The notes beneath the pieces were generated by a model, which saw nothing but the letters and a program-made list of their open reading frames with translations, had not been told where the DNA came from and did no database searches. Made by a program: the position numbers and the translations under genes. Positions 1 to 7,938 of a stretch of 64,000 nt of DNA are shown here, in pieces. The stretch is from Candidatus Lachnoclostridium avicola (lineage in GTDB: Bacteria; Bacillota; Clostridia; Lachnospirales; Lachnospiraceae). The stretch is taken from the NCBI GenBank assembly GCA_019114465.1, contig DXFM01000027.1, positions 79,445 to 143,444 of the forward strand, read 5' to 3'. How positions within the stretch are numbered: the first letter of the stretch is position 1; each line of letters starts with the position of its first letter.

Positions 1-699
1 ATCGTGCTCAACACCAACAACTACAATGCGGCAGAGCATGAGCAGACCATCGCTCAGGCAGTGGCAGCTTATCCCGATGCCCAGTGGCGTGTGGTGACCA
101 TCCATCAGGATATTTACGGCTCCGGCCTGGATCACTCCGATACCGACGGTATGATTCTGAGAACCCAGCTGACCCCCATCTTTGACAAGTATGACATTGA
201 CGTGGTGCTTCAGGGACATGATCACACCTACAGCCGTTCCAAAATGCTTTACGGCGATCAGCAGGAGCACAGCAGCTATGAGTTCCGTCTCAACGAGGCT
301 GGCGACGACTATGACTGGGACAACGCTTACAACAAGGAGACCGGCGAGAAGATCAGCCTGTATCCCGATGCCGGCGACGCTGCAGCAGTGGATGCGAAAA
401 ACCGCTTTGCCGAGGACAACAACTGCTACACCATTGAGTCCGCCGGTGAGATGACGGTGACCGATCCTCAGGGAACGCTTTACATGACCGCAAACTCTGC
501 TTCCGGTTCCAAGTACTATGAGCTTACCGCTGTTCAGCAGGACTACATTGCCAACAGAAGCCAGAACTGGCTGCCCAGCTATTCTGTGATCAATATGGAT
601 TCTGATGACTTCAGCATCACCACCTACCAGATTACAGACAGCGGTTCTGTGGAAACCATTGACAGCACCTTTACCATCCATAAAACGGCAGACAGATAA
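1..699 (+). CDS. Calcineurin-like metallophosphoesterase, C-terminal part (5' truncated by window edge)
   Basis: The reading frame is open from base 1, so the true start lies upstream and 232 residues are visible. The motif QGHDHTYSR (about residue 70) is the GH-D-H metal-binding block of calcineurin-like phosphoesterases, and HQDIYGSG upstream fits another metal-ligand histidine. The tail is rich in aspartate and asparagine and has no membrane segment. Full-length relatives are usually secreted or surface enzymes that hydrolyse phosphoesters, but the N-terminus that would show a signal peptide is missing here. The next gene (YibE/F) follows after 13 bases, so the two are probably co-transcribed. 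The family is clear; the substrate cannot be read from the sequence. Confidence 0.85.
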   Translation: MVLNTNNYNAAEHEQTIAQAVAAYPDAQWRVVTIHQDIYGSGLDHSDTDGMILRTQLTPIFDKYDIDVVLQGHDHTYSRSKMLYGDQQEHSSYEFRLNEAGDDYDWDNAYNKETGEKISLYPDAGDAAAVDAKNRFAEDNNCYTIESAGEMTVTDPQGTLYMTANSASGSKYYELTAVQQDYIANRSQNWLPSYSVINMDSDDFSITTYQITDSGSVETIDSTFTIHKTADR

Positions 700-712
700 C
701 AGTTGAGGTATT

Positions 713-1879
713 ATGGCAGAAAAGATTCACAGCCATATCGGCAAAATAATTATTGCAGCTCTTATTTTGGTCATCACTGCAGGCATGATCATCCGCCTGA
801 ATGGGGTGACCAGGACAGAGCTGGTAAACCGCACCGGTCAGACTTTTGAGACCGGTGTGGTTGTTGAGATTTTACAGGACAATCTTCAGAATGACGGCAC
901 CCGGGTGGGCCAGCAGACCGTGGTGGTCCACATGACCAGCGGGGAGAAACAGGGGGAGGATCTGGTGACCACCAGCAATTCCGGCTACCTGTTTGGAGCT
1001 CCCTGCGAGGTGGGAATGAAGGTTGTAGTGATGCAGAGCGTGTCGGGGGACACGGTGATCACCACGGTGTATTCCATTGACCGGAAAGAGGTGATCATCG
1101 GATTTGCAGCTCTTTATATTGCGGCTCTCTGTCTGGTGGGCGGAATGAAGGGACTGCGTGGAGCTCTGGGACTGATTTATACATTTGGGGCGATTATTTA
1201 CATCTATCTGCCCCTGGTCTATCTGGGATACTCCCCGTTTTGGGTGTCCGTGTTTATATGTGTGATCACCACCCTGGTGACCATGCTTCTCATCGGCGGT
1301 TTTGCCAGAAAGACCATCTGTGCTACCCTGGGAACCATGGCGGGGGTGATCATCGCGGGGGCGGCGGCCACTGTTTTTTCCAATATGACGGGTGTGACCG
1401 GATGGAACGTATCAGATATTGAAAGCCTGATGACTCTTCAGCAGGTCAACGGCATTCAGGTGGGCGGCCTGCTGTTCTCCGGTCTTCTCATCAGCGCTCT
1501 GGGAGCGGTGATGGATGTGGCCATGTCCATTTCCAGCTCCATGCAGGAGCTTCACGATCAAAATCCATCCATGAGCCGGCTGGAATTGATGCGGGCAGGT
1601 ATGCGCGTGGGCCGCGACATGATGGGAACCGATTCCAACACCCTGATCCTGGCGTTTGCAGGCGGCAGCCTGTCCATGCTGGTGTTGGATTACGCCTACG
1701 ATCTGCCCTATCTGCAGATCATCAATTCCAACAACATCGGAATCGCGGTCATGCAGGGACTTTCCGGCAGCTTCGGAATCGTTCTCAGCGTTCCCGCCAC
1801 TGTGGTAATGGCCGCTTACATCTACAAGATGGAAAAGAAGAAAAAATGCCTGGAGAGCATTGCGGACGATTCTGTATAA
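713..1879 (+). CDS. YibE/F-like multi-pass membrane protein
   Basis: A 388-residue protein with one hydrophobic segment near the N-terminus (about 10-30), an extracytoplasmic domain of roughly 100 residues, then a series of seven or so hydrophobic helices from about residue 125 to the end. The helices are rich in Gly/Ala with the SLIGGFARK-type and DVAMSISSS stretches typical of the YibE/F family. The C-terminus is short and basic (KMEKKKK). It begins with ATG 13 bases after the phosphoesterase. YibE/F proteins are uncharacterised integral membrane proteins, sometimes proposed as transporters; no function is claimed here. A weak hairpin with a short T-run follows the gene. Confidence 0.8.
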   Translation: MAEKIHSHIGKIIIAALILVITAGMIIRLNGVTRTELVNRTGQTFETGVVVEILQDNLQNDGTRVGQQTVVVHMTSGEKQGEDLVTTSNSGYLFGAPCEVGMKVVVMQSVSGDTVITTVYSIDRKEVIIGFAALYIAALCLVGGMKGLRGALGLIYTFGAIIYIYLPLVYLGYSPFWVSVFICVITTLVTMLLIGGFARKTICATLGTMAGVIIAGAAATVFSNMTGVTGWNVSDIESLMTLQQVNGIQVGGLLFSGLLISALGAVMDVAMSISSSMQELHDQNPSMSRLELMRAGMRVGRDMMGTDSNTLILAFAGGSLSMLVLDYAYDLPYLQIINSNNIGIAVMQGLSGSFGIVLSVPATVVMAAYIYKMEKKKKCLESIADDSV

Positions 1880-1910
1880 GTATTAGAAAATTTTTCATCC
1901 ATGAGTTATA

Positions 1911-1941
1911 ATGCAGGTAACCACCAAGGTACCTGCATTTT
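1911..1941 (+). terminator. Weak intrinsic terminator after the YibE/F gene
   Basis: A 9-bp perfect stem (ATGCAGGTA / TACCTGCAT) with an 11-nt loop is followed by only three to four T residues. It sits 32 bases after the stop codon. The stem is modest, so termination may be incomplete. Confidence 0.45.
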
Positions 1942-2130
1942 GTGCGATACGCCCGGAAAACGGCCGCCATGCTTGCATGAGCGGACATTTGCCGGGCAAC
2001 GGACAGCGAACAGCTCTGCTGTGAGCTGCCCGTGGTATCGCGAATCGGATAGGGAAAGGGACTTTCCCTATCCGATCGTGAAAGCCCCGGGCGAAGGGCG
2101 TGCACATGCCCCGGCACCTTGGAAAACAAC
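1939..2130. repeat. GC-rich, hairpin-dense intergenic element
   Basis: About 190 bases between the YibE/F and aldo/keto reductase genes hold no convincing ORF but several inverted repeats. The strongest is a perfect 15-bp stem with a 3-nt loop at 2044-2076 (ATCGGATAGGGAAAG / CTTTCCCTATCCGAT). Smaller ones include GCGATAC / GTATCGC around it and GGGC-rich repeats just before the next gene. The core CGGATAGGGAAG recurs at about 23528 in front of another gene, which suggests a dispersed intergenic repeat rather than a gene-specific leader. No T-run follows the long stem. Confidence 0.5.
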
Positions 2131-2150
2131 ACATGAGGGGAGAGAAGACA

Positions 2151-3275
2151 ATGGCATATTTGGGAGAAGACATTAAAAAACTGGGCTTCGGCCTGATGCG
2201 GCTTCCGCAGAAGGAAGAGGGAGTCATTGATGTGGAGCAGGTGAAGGAGATGGTGGATCTGTTTCTGGACGCCGGCTTTACCTATTTTGACACGGCCTGG
2301 GCCTACGCCGGCAGCGAGGACGCCATCCGTCAGGCTCTGGTGGAGAGGTATCCCAGAGAGAAATTCCAGCTGGCCACAAAGAATGCAGCCTGGATCAAGT
2401 GCAGCACCAGAGAGGAGGCCATCGCTCAGTTTGACACTTCCCTGAAGCAGACAGGAGCTGGGTATTTTGATTTCTATCTTCTTCACAACCTGGGCGAGAG
2501 CCGCACGAAATATTTTGATGATTTTGATATGTGGAGCTGGGTACAGGAGAAGAAAAAAGAAGGCCTGATCCGCCATGTGGGATTTTCTTTCCACTCCACG
2601 CCGGAGGAGCTGGACGCAATTCTCACCGCCCATCCGGAGATGGAGTTTGTTCAGCTGCAGATCAACTACGCGGACTGGGAGAACCCGGCCGTTCAGTCCA
2701 GAGGCTGCTATGAGGTGGCCAGAAAGCACGGCAAGCCGGTGATTATTATGGAGCCGGTCAAGGGCGGTATGCTTGCAACCCCTCCGCAGCCGGTACTGGA
2801 CATTTTAAAGGGAGAGGAGCCGGAGGCATCTGCGGCGTCTTGGGCCATCCGCTTTGCTGCCAGCCTGGATGGAGTGATTACTGTGCTCTCCGGCATGAGC
2901 AATGTGGAGCAGATGAAGGACAATCTCTCCTTCATGAAGGATTTTAACGGTCTGTCAGAGAAGGAGCGGGAGACTCTGGATCAGGCCCAGAAGGCCCTGG
3001 CAAAGATTCCGCTGATCCCCTGCACCAACTGCAACTACTGCGCGAAGGTATGCCCGGAAAACATCGGTATTTCCGGTTCCTTTACGGCTATGAATTATCT
3101 GACCCTGTACGGAGATATGGGGGCGGCCAAACATCAGGAGAACTGGCTGGTAGGCGGACATGGAAAGAAACAGGCCAATCAGTGCATCAAGTGCGGAAGG
3201 TGTGAGAAAGCCTGCCCGCAGCACATCGCCATCCGCAGGGAACTGGAGAAAGTGAGCAGCGAGCTGCTGAGATAA
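2151..3275 (+). CDS. Aldo/keto reductase with C-terminal 2x[4Fe-4S] ferredoxin domain
   Basis: A 374-residue protein. The N-terminal ~280 residues form the AKR TIM barrel, with the catalytic Asp/Tyr in FDTAWAYAGSE, the Lys in LATKN and the His in FYLLHNLG. The C-terminal ~90 residues carry two ferredoxin-type clusters, CTNCNYCAKVCPENI and CIKCGRCEKACPQHI. This fusion is common in anaerobes and implies NAD(P)H- or ferredoxin-linked oxidoreduction of an aldehyde or ketone; the substrate is not evident. The ORF track starts at 2100, but ATG 2151 is preferred because GAGGGGAGAGAAG lies just upstream and the AKR homology starts there. The following CMD-family gene lies 48 bases on, and both may act in the same redox process. 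Confidence 0.9.
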   Translation: MAYLGEDIKKLGFGLMRLPQKEEGVIDVEQVKEMVDLFLDAGFTYFDTAWAYAGSEDAIRQALVERYPREKFQLATKNAAWIKCSTREEAIAQFDTSLKQTGAGYFDFYLLHNLGESRTKYFDDFDMWSWVQEKKKEGLIRHVGFSFHSTPEELDAILTAHPEMEFVQLQINYADWENPAVQSRGCYEVARKHGKPVIIMEPVKGGMLATPPQPVLDILKGEEPEASAASWAIRFAASLDGVITVLSGMSNVEQMKDNLSFMKDFNGLSEKERETLDQAQKALAKIPLIPCTNCNYCAKVCPENIGISGSFTAMNYLTLYGDMGAAKHQENWLVGGHGKKQANQCIKCGRCEKACPQHIAIRRELEKVSSELLR

Positions 3276-3323
3276 CCCATCGTTTCCCCGCCGCGTCAGA
3301 ATCGAAAAAGGAGGAAATCAGAT

Positions 3324-4016
3324 ATGAGAGACATTCATGAGACCGATCCGGAATTTATGGAGCGGTTTGAACATTTTGCGTTTGATGAGGTAGTCAATGA
3401 ACCGGGACAGGAGCTGGAGCCGGAAACCAGATATCTGGCCATTCTGGCCACTCTTTTGGGATGCCAGGGGATTGACGAGTTTCGCACTGTGCTTCCCCGG
3501 GCCCTGGACGCGGGAATTTCCCCGGTGATGGCAAAGGAAGTGATCTACCAGGCGGTGGATTACCTGGGAATCGGCAGAGTCCGTCCTTTCCTGGACGCGG
3601 CCAATGAGATTCTGGAGGCCAGAGGCGTGAGCCTTCCCCTGGAAGGACAGGCCACAACCACCATGGAGAACCGCCTGGAGCGGGGAGCAGCCGCCCAGGT
3701 GGAGATTTTCGGCGACCGGATGAAGGACGCCTGGAAAAACGGCCATATTAACCGCTGGCTGGCGGCCAACTGTTTCGGGGACTATTACACCAGAACAGGG
3801 CTGGACTACAGACAGAGAGAGTTGATTACATTCTGCTTCCTGGCAGCCCAGGGCGGCTGCGAGCCCCAGCTCACCTCCCATGCAGCCGGCAATATGCGAA
3901 TCGGCAACGACAAAGAGTTCCTGATCCGGGTGGTGTCCCAATGCCTGCCCTACATCGGATATCCCAGGAGCTTAAACGCCATCAGCTGCGTCAATAAAGC
4001 GGCGGAAAACCAGTAA
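3324..4016 (+). CDS. Carboxymuconolactone decarboxylase (CMD) family protein, two-domain
   Basis: A 230-residue protein with two CMD/AhpD-like helical units: one around residues 30-100 (ETRYLAILATLLGCQG) and a second around 140-220 (RQRELITFCFLAAQGG). The second unit keeps a Cys and a His in GGCEPQLTSHAAG; the classical CxxC pair of AhpD is not present, so peroxidase activity is doubtful. A strong AAGGAGGA site precedes the ATG. Soluble; no signal peptide. Two-domain CMD proteins of this size are widespread in gut Clostridia and often sit next to oxidoreductases, as here. No specific substrate is claimed. Confidence 0.85.
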   Translation: MRDIHETDPEFMERFEHFAFDEVVNEPGQELEPETRYLAILATLLGCQGIDEFRTVLPRALDAGISPVMAKEVIYQAVDYLGIGRVRPFLDAANEILEARGVSLPLEGQATTTMENRLERGAAAQVEIFGDRMKDAWKNGHINRWLAANCFGDYYTRTGLDYRQRELITFCFLAAQGGCEPQLTSHAAGNMRIGNDKEFLIRVVSQCLPYIGYPRSLNAISCVNKAAENQ

Positions 4017-4036
4017 AATCATTTCTGTTTCCATTT

Positions 4037-4092
4037 ACAGCCGGAAACGGACGGCATGCCCGGAGAGGGCGCGTCCGCTTCCGGCTGTTTTG
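4037..4092 (+). terminator. Intrinsic terminator after the CMD gene
   Basis: The arms ACAGCCGGAA and TTCCGGCTGT, with an inner ACGGAC/GTCCG extension, close a long GC-rich stem followed by TTTTGG. A second short stem (TGGTATTC / GAATACCA, 4091-4113) follows directly. Confidence 0.75.
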
Positions 4093-4131
4093 GTATTCCA
4101 TTTGAGAATACCATCATTTCTTTTAGCAATT

Positions 4132-4160
4132 TTATTTTCCCGCCTCCATGAAGGTATAAT
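4132..4160 (+). promoter_or_regulatory. Probable promoter of the aconitase gene
   Basis: A perfect -10 hexamer TATAAT (4155-4160) lies 36 bases before the aconitase ATG. The -35 region at the right distance (TTATTT) is a poor match, so strength may depend on an activator. Confidence 0.5.
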
Positions 4161-4196
4161 GAAATCAGAAAATAAAAGCAATGGGGGAATTTATTC

Positions 4197-6155
4197 ATGG
4201 GAAGATCACTGACACAGAAGATTATTGAGTCCCACTACGTCTCCGGCAGCATGGTTCCGGGGGAGGAAGTGTTTATCCGGGTGGATCAGACCCTGACTCA
4301 CGATATCAATGCGGTTATGACTTATCTGGCCTTTGAGGCCATCGGCTTGGACCGGGTGCGCACGGAATGCAGCGTGAGCTATCTGGATCACAACCTGCTG
4401 TATGTGGACAACAAGACGCCGGATGACCATATTTATCTCCAGTCCGCGGCGAAGCGGTTCGGAGTGTATGTATCCAGGCCCGGCAACGGCATCTGTCATA
4501 CTGTGCATGTGTCCAGGTTCGGCGCGCCGGGAAAGGTGAGCATGGGCGGAGACAGCCATACGCCCCACGGGGGAGCCATCGGAATGCTCTGTATCGGCGT
4601 GGGAGGCATGGATGTGGCTACAGCCATGACGGGAGTTCCCATGCGGTTAAAAATGCCGCGGGTGGTAAAGGTGAACCTGACGGGAGAGCTGAGACCCGGG
4701 TGCAACACCAAAGAGGTGATCCTGGAAATGCTCCGGAGAGTGAGCATCAAGGGAGGCCTGGGAAATGTGTATGAGTATGCAGGTCCTGCTGTGGAGAAGC
4801 TGAAGGTGCCCGCCAGAGCCACTATCGCCAACATGGGAGCGGAGATGGGGGCAACCACCTCGATTTTCCCGGCGGATGAGCAGGTGAGAAAATTTATGAA
4901 GGCCCAGGGAAGGAAGAAAGACTATGTGCAGCTGCTTCCTGATGATGACGCCCAGTATGATGAGGTCATTGACATTGACCTCAGCCGGCTGGAGCCGTTA
5001 ATTGCCTGTCCTCACCAGCCGGACCAGGTGATTCCGTTAAAAGAGGCGGAAAAAAAGAGGGTGCAGCAGGTGTTTATCGGAAGCTGCACCAATGCCAGCT
5101 ATTCTGACATCGCAAAGGCGGCGCTGGTATTCGAAGGGCATCATGTGAATGAAGATGTAAGCTGTACCTGTGCGGTAGCCTCCAAGCAGACTTACCGGGA
5201 GCTGATGCGGGACGGATACATTGATATGTTGCTGGCCGCGGGAGTGCGGATGCTGGAGATCGCCTGCGGCCCCTGCTGTGCCATCGGCCAGACTCCGGCG
5301 ACAGACGGAGTGGCGGTGCGTACTTCCAACCGGAATTTCAAGGGCCGGGCTGGGAATCCCACGGCAAAAATTTATCTGGTGAGCCCGGAGAGCGCCGCGG
5401 CCACGGCCATTATGGGGACCTTCGCCACTGCGGAGGACGTGATGGGCGAGGATGTGGTGAAATTAGCTCAGGTGAAAGAGCCGGAGGAGTATCTGGTGGA
5501 CGATTCCATGATTATCGAACCGCTGCCGGAGGAGGAAGCCAAAAAGGTGGAGATTGTCCGCGGCCCCAACATCAAGTTCCTGCCCATCCCGGAACCTCCC
5601 AGACAGCATCTGCAGGTTCCGGTGAGTTTAAAAGGCGGAGACAATATTTCCACCGACGATATCACGCCGGCCAGCGCGGAATTTTCCAGCATGAGGTCCA
5701 ACATTCCCCTCATGTCCCAGTACTGCTATTATCGCTATGACCCGGATTTTGCCGCCAGGGCAAAGGAGATGGGCAGCAGTATCATTGTGGCCGGTGAAAA
5801 TTACGGGCAGGGCTCTTCCAGAGAGCATGCGGCTATCAATCCCATGTATCTGGGTGTGAAGGCGGTGATCGCGAAGAGCATCGCCAGGATCCACAAGGGG
5901 AATCTGATCAATCACGGAATCATTCCCATGATTTTTGAGGATTGCCGGGACTACGACCGGATCGACCTATTAGATGAACTGGAAATTGACAATCTGCCGG
6001 ATCAGATCCGGACACGGACTGTCACAGTGAAAGATAAGACAAAGAATTTCACCTTTCAGGTGAAACTGGAGTTAAGCGGCAGTGAGATGGAAGTGGTGCT
6101 TGAAGGCGGTCAGCTTTCCCATTTGAAAAAACAGCTGGCCGGACAGGAGGAATGA
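4197..6155 (+). CDS. acn: Aconitate hydratase, short bacterial (Aquifex-like) type
   Basis: A 652-residue fusion of a LeuC-like large domain (about 1-430) and a LeuD-like swivel domain (about 465-645). Cluster ligands are seen in GSCTNASY and CGPCCAIGQ; substrate-binding loops include GGDSHTPHGG and, in the swivel domain, ENYGQGSSREHAA. It interconverts citrate and isocitrate via cis-aconitate in the cytoplasm, feeding 2-oxoglutarate and so glutamate synthesis. The length is about 250 residues shorter than AcnA/CitB and matches the shorter class found in Clostridia. ATG 4197 follows an ATGGGGGAA ribosome site. No citrate synthase or isocitrate dehydrogenase gene is nearby. A 40-codon ORF follows after three bases. 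Confidence 0.92.
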   Translation: MGRSLTQKIIESHYVSGSMVPGEEVFIRVDQTLTHDINAVMTYLAFEAIGLDRVRTECSVSYLDHNLLYVDNKTPDDHIYLQSAAKRFGVYVSRPGNGICHTVHVSRFGAPGKVSMGGDSHTPHGGAIGMLCIGVGGMDVATAMTGVPMRLKMPRVVKVNLTGELRPGCNTKEVILEMLRRVSIKGGLGNVYEYAGPAVEKLKVPARATIANMGAEMGATTSIFPADEQVRKFMKAQGRKKDYVQLLPDDDAQYDEVIDIDLSRLEPLIACPHQPDQVIPLKEAEKKRVQQVFIGSCTNASYSDIAKAALVFEGHHVNEDVSCTCAVASKQTYRELMRDGYIDMLLAAGVRMLEIACGPCCAIGQTPATDGVAVRTSNRNFKGRAGNPTAKIYLVSPESAAATAIMGTFATAEDVMGEDVVKLAQVKEPEEYLVDDSMIIEPLPEEEAKKVEIVRGPNIKFLPIPEPPRQHLQVPVSLKGGDNISTDDITPASAEFSSMRSNIPLMSQYCYYRYDPDFAARAKEMGSSIIVAGENYGQGSSREHAAINPMYLGVKAVIAKSIARIHKGNLINHGIIPMIFEDCRDYDRIDLLDELEIDNLPDQIRTRTVTVKDKTKNFTFQVKLELSGSEMEVVLEGGQLSHLKKQLAGQEE

Positions 6156-6158
6156 TCT

Positions 6159-6281
6159 ATGGAAGAAGAAATCCCGACTCTGATTCCCACAGCCGCCGGA
6201 CTGGCTTCCGGTGTGGAAGTGAGCGCTATGGAGCTTGTGATAGTGATGGCTTTTATCGGGGTATTTGGATGGATTCTGTAA
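6159..6281 (+). CDS. Small single-pass membrane protein (40 aa), unknown function
   Basis: This ORF is too short for the supplied track. It begins at ATG 6159, three bases after the aconitase stop, with GGACAGGAGGA about 8 bases upstream lying inside the aconitase 3' end. The product starts MEEEIPTLIPT and ends in an uncharged run MELVIVMAFIGVFGWIL that fits one transmembrane helix. A strong terminator begins 36 bases later, so it is the last cistron of the aconitase transcript. Ribosome site, spacing and composition support translation; I do not recognise a family. It could instead be a chance ORF. Confidence 0.5.
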   Translation: MEEEIPTLIPTAAGLASGVEVSAMELVIVMAFIGVFGWIL

Positions 6282-6317
6282 ACTTCCTTTCCTAAATAAA
6301 TGTACGGCTGTCAAGAG

Positions 6318-6350
6318 ACGGTCCGCGGAAATTTCTGCGGACTGTTTTTG
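6318..6350 (+). terminator. Intrinsic terminator of the aconitase operon
   Basis: A near-perfect 14-bp self-complementary stretch centred on GGTCCGCGGAAA / TTTCTGCGGACT is followed by GTTTTTGTTTTC. Confidence 0.85.
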
Positions 6351-6351
6351 T

Positions 6352-6479
6352 TTTCATAGGAAACTTCGTTCCTATGAAAATAAAAACGCTCCGCGCAGGA
6401 TCGCACTGCGGCGGAGAGGAACATGGCGCTTAGAGCGCTCCGCCGCAGGCGGAGAATCCTGCGGTGCAGGATTCTTTTT
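6352..6479. repeat. Modular intergenic hairpin repeat ending in a terminator
   Basis: Three consecutive perfect hairpins fill this gap. The first is an 11-bp stem TTTCATAGGAA / TTCCTATGAAA with loop ACTTCG (6352-6379). The second is CTCCGCC GCA GGCGGAG (6438-6454). The third is GAATCCTGC GGT GCAGGATTC followed by TTTTTC (6454-6479), a textbook terminator. The connecting DNA (AAAACGCTCCGCGCAGGATC) resembles dispersed repeats I associate with Lachnospiraceae genomes. No ORF with a ribosome site occurs here. Confidence 0.6.
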
Positions 6480-6494
6480 CAAGTTCCCAGAAAC

Positions 6495-6523
6495 TTTCAT
6501 TGAGGAGGAAAAACGTATATAAT
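6495..6523 (+). promoter_or_regulatory. Promoter of the LysR-type regulator gene
   Basis: TTTCAT (6495-6500), a 17-base spacer and TATAAT (6518-6523) lie about 40 bases before the likely start codon. Confidence 0.55.
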
Positions 6524-6562
6524 AGAAACATTAAGACCATGGATTCAGACAAGGGGATGAAA

Positions 6563-7453
6563 ATGATGAAAGATACGGATTGGGAAATTCTTTATGAACT
6601 GCACAGACATCCAAATCTGACGAAGGTGGCCAATCTGCTCTACCTTACTCAGCCGTCCCTGACCAAACGGCTGCGGGCTATGGAAAACGAGTTCAGCGTG
6701 AGAATCGTCAACCGGACATCCAAAGGCCTGGAATTTACGGCGGAGGGAGATTACCTGGCGGAGAGGGCAAAGCAGTATATGAAATTCATCCAGGAGACCA
6801 GAGAGGGGCTGCGCAGGTTTCAGAAAGAGGGGGAGGAGATCATCACCATCGGTTCCTCCTACACCTACAGCAAATATGCCCTGACGGATCTCATGCTGAA
6901 ATATAAGGGAAAAAATCCCAGGATGGAGTTTGAGGTGGTTACGGATCAGAGCAATGTGCTGTTTCGAAAGGTGCTGGACGGAAGTGTGGACGTGGGATTT
7001 ATCCAGGGAGATTATGAAGGACCGGTATGGCAGCTGTGTGTGGGAAAGAGCCAGGGCTACGCGGTTACAAAGGAGGCGGTCTCTCTGGATGACCTGCCTT
7101 CCATGACCCGGCTGAATTACAAGACCAATGACCGGACAAAGGAGCTGCTGTCTGCCTGGTGGGAAGATTATTACGGTACGGCAGAGCCGTCAGGAATGGT
7201 GGTGGGCTATGTGGATGTGGCTCTTCAGCTGGCGGAAAAGGGGCTGGGCTACACCTGCTGTTTCCTTCCGAAAGGGGCGGAAACCAGGAATAATCTGAAT
7301 CTGACGCCACTGGTCCGGCGGGACGGCAGCCCTGTGGTGCGCCGCACATGGTTTGTCTATTCCAAGGAGAAACGGCGGCCGCCTGCTCTGGAGCATTTCA
7401 TCCGGTATGTACAGGAGGAACTGGGAGAGAGAAAAGAACATTTAGAGAAATGA
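6563..7453 (+). CDS. LysR-family transcriptional regulator
   Basis: About 296 residues. The N-terminal 60 residues are a winged helix-turn-helix (LTKVANLLYLTQPSLTKRLRAME) typical of LysR; residues ~90-290 form the periplasmic-binding-like effector domain (ITIGSSYTYSKYAL, DVGFIQGDYEG). The ORF track starts at 6464, inside the repeat; AAGGGG at 6551-6556 places initiation at ATG 6563 (ATG 6557 or 6566 possible), downstream of a TATAAT promoter. LysR proteins usually bind a small metabolite and activate or repress neighbouring genes. Here the neighbours are an ACT-domain protein downstream (10 bases) and the aconitase operon upstream, so an amino-acid or organic-acid ligand is plausible but unproven. 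Confidence 0.9.
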   Translation: MMKDTDWEILYELHRHPNLTKVANLLYLTQPSLTKRLRAMENEFSVRIVNRTSKGLEFTAEGDYLAERAKQYMKFIQETREGLRRFQKEGEEIITIGSSYTYSKYALTDLMLKYKGKNPRMEFEVVTDQSNVLFRKVLDGSVDVGFIQGDYEGPVWQLCVGKSQGYAVTKEAVSLDDLPSMTRLNYKTNDRTKELLSAWWEDYYGTAEPSGMVVGYVDVALQLAEKGLGYTCCFLPKGAETRNNLNLTPLVRRDGSPVVRRTWFVYSKEKRRPPALEHFIRYVQEELGERKEHLEK

Positions 7454-7463
7454 GGAGGATATT

Positions 7464-7832
7464 ATGAGGATAAAAAAGATGAACCGTGATTTTTCTGTGT
7501 GCAGGGTGGCAGACTACACCCTTGTAAATTTAAATGCGGACTACTGTTTCATAGAAAAGACGGAGGAGGAGAATTCACTGGTCTGCATGACAGAAGATGT
7601 GCCGGCCAACACCACGGAGCGGGAGGACGGCTGGAAGGCTTTTCGCATAGAGGGAGTATTGGATTTTTCCCTGATCGGCATTCTGGCCGGGATTGCGGGA
7701 GTTCTGGCGGAACACGGAATTTCGATTTTTGCGGTGTCCACCTATAATACGGATTATGTTTTGATAAAAAGAGAAAGCTATGGAAAGGCACTGGAGATTC
7801 TGGGCGGCGCGGGGTATGAAATTGTGGAGTGA
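7464..7832 (+). CDS. ACT-domain protein (CASTOR/ACT_7-like)
   Basis: A 122-residue cytoplasmic protein with two ACT-like halves. The C-terminal half contains FSLIGILAGIAGVLAEHGIS followed by a strand (FAVSTYNTDYVLIKRE), the classic beta-alpha-beta-beta-alpha ACT pattern that binds amino acids. It starts at ATG 7464 with AGGAGG 7 bases upstream and lies 10 bases behind the LysR gene, so the two form an operon. Small stand-alone proteins of this type are common and are thought to sense amino acids; no ligand can be assigned. An in-frame ATG at 7479 is an alternative start. Confidence 0.8.
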   Translation: MRIKKMNRDFSVCRVADYTLVNLNADYCFIEKTEEENSLVCMTEDVPANTTEREDGWKAFRIEGVLDFSLIGILAGIAGVLAEHGISIFAVSTYNTDYVLIKRESYGKALEILGGAGYEIVE

Positions 7833-7867
7833 GGGAGAAGAGCAAGAAAAGAATTTACTGTTAAATA

Positions 7868-7909
7868 TTCGTGCAAAGTATTGCTTCCTTCGTGCAAATA
7901 GCATATGCT
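7868..7909 (+). promoter_or_regulatory. Promoter and direct-repeat operator of the dinJ-like gene
   Basis: TTGCTT (7881-7886), 17 bases, TATGCT (7904-7909) form a promoter 30 bases before the antitoxin gene. A 10-base direct repeat TTCGTGCAAA occurs at 7868-7877 and 7889-7898, spaced 21 bp (two helical turns) and flanking the -35 box, as expected for an autoregulatory RelB/DinJ operator. Confidence 0.5.
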
Positions 7910-7938
7910 AAAAGTACCAGCAGAAAGGGGTTGATGAT

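Noticed and set aside
1895-2176. ORFs on both strands in the gap before the aldo/keto reductase
   Set aside because: They cross perfect hairpins, lack ribosome sites and have unnatural composition.
1785-2729. 314-aa minus-strand ORF
   Set aside because: Shadow of the YibE/F and aldo/keto reductase genes; its composition is not protein-like.
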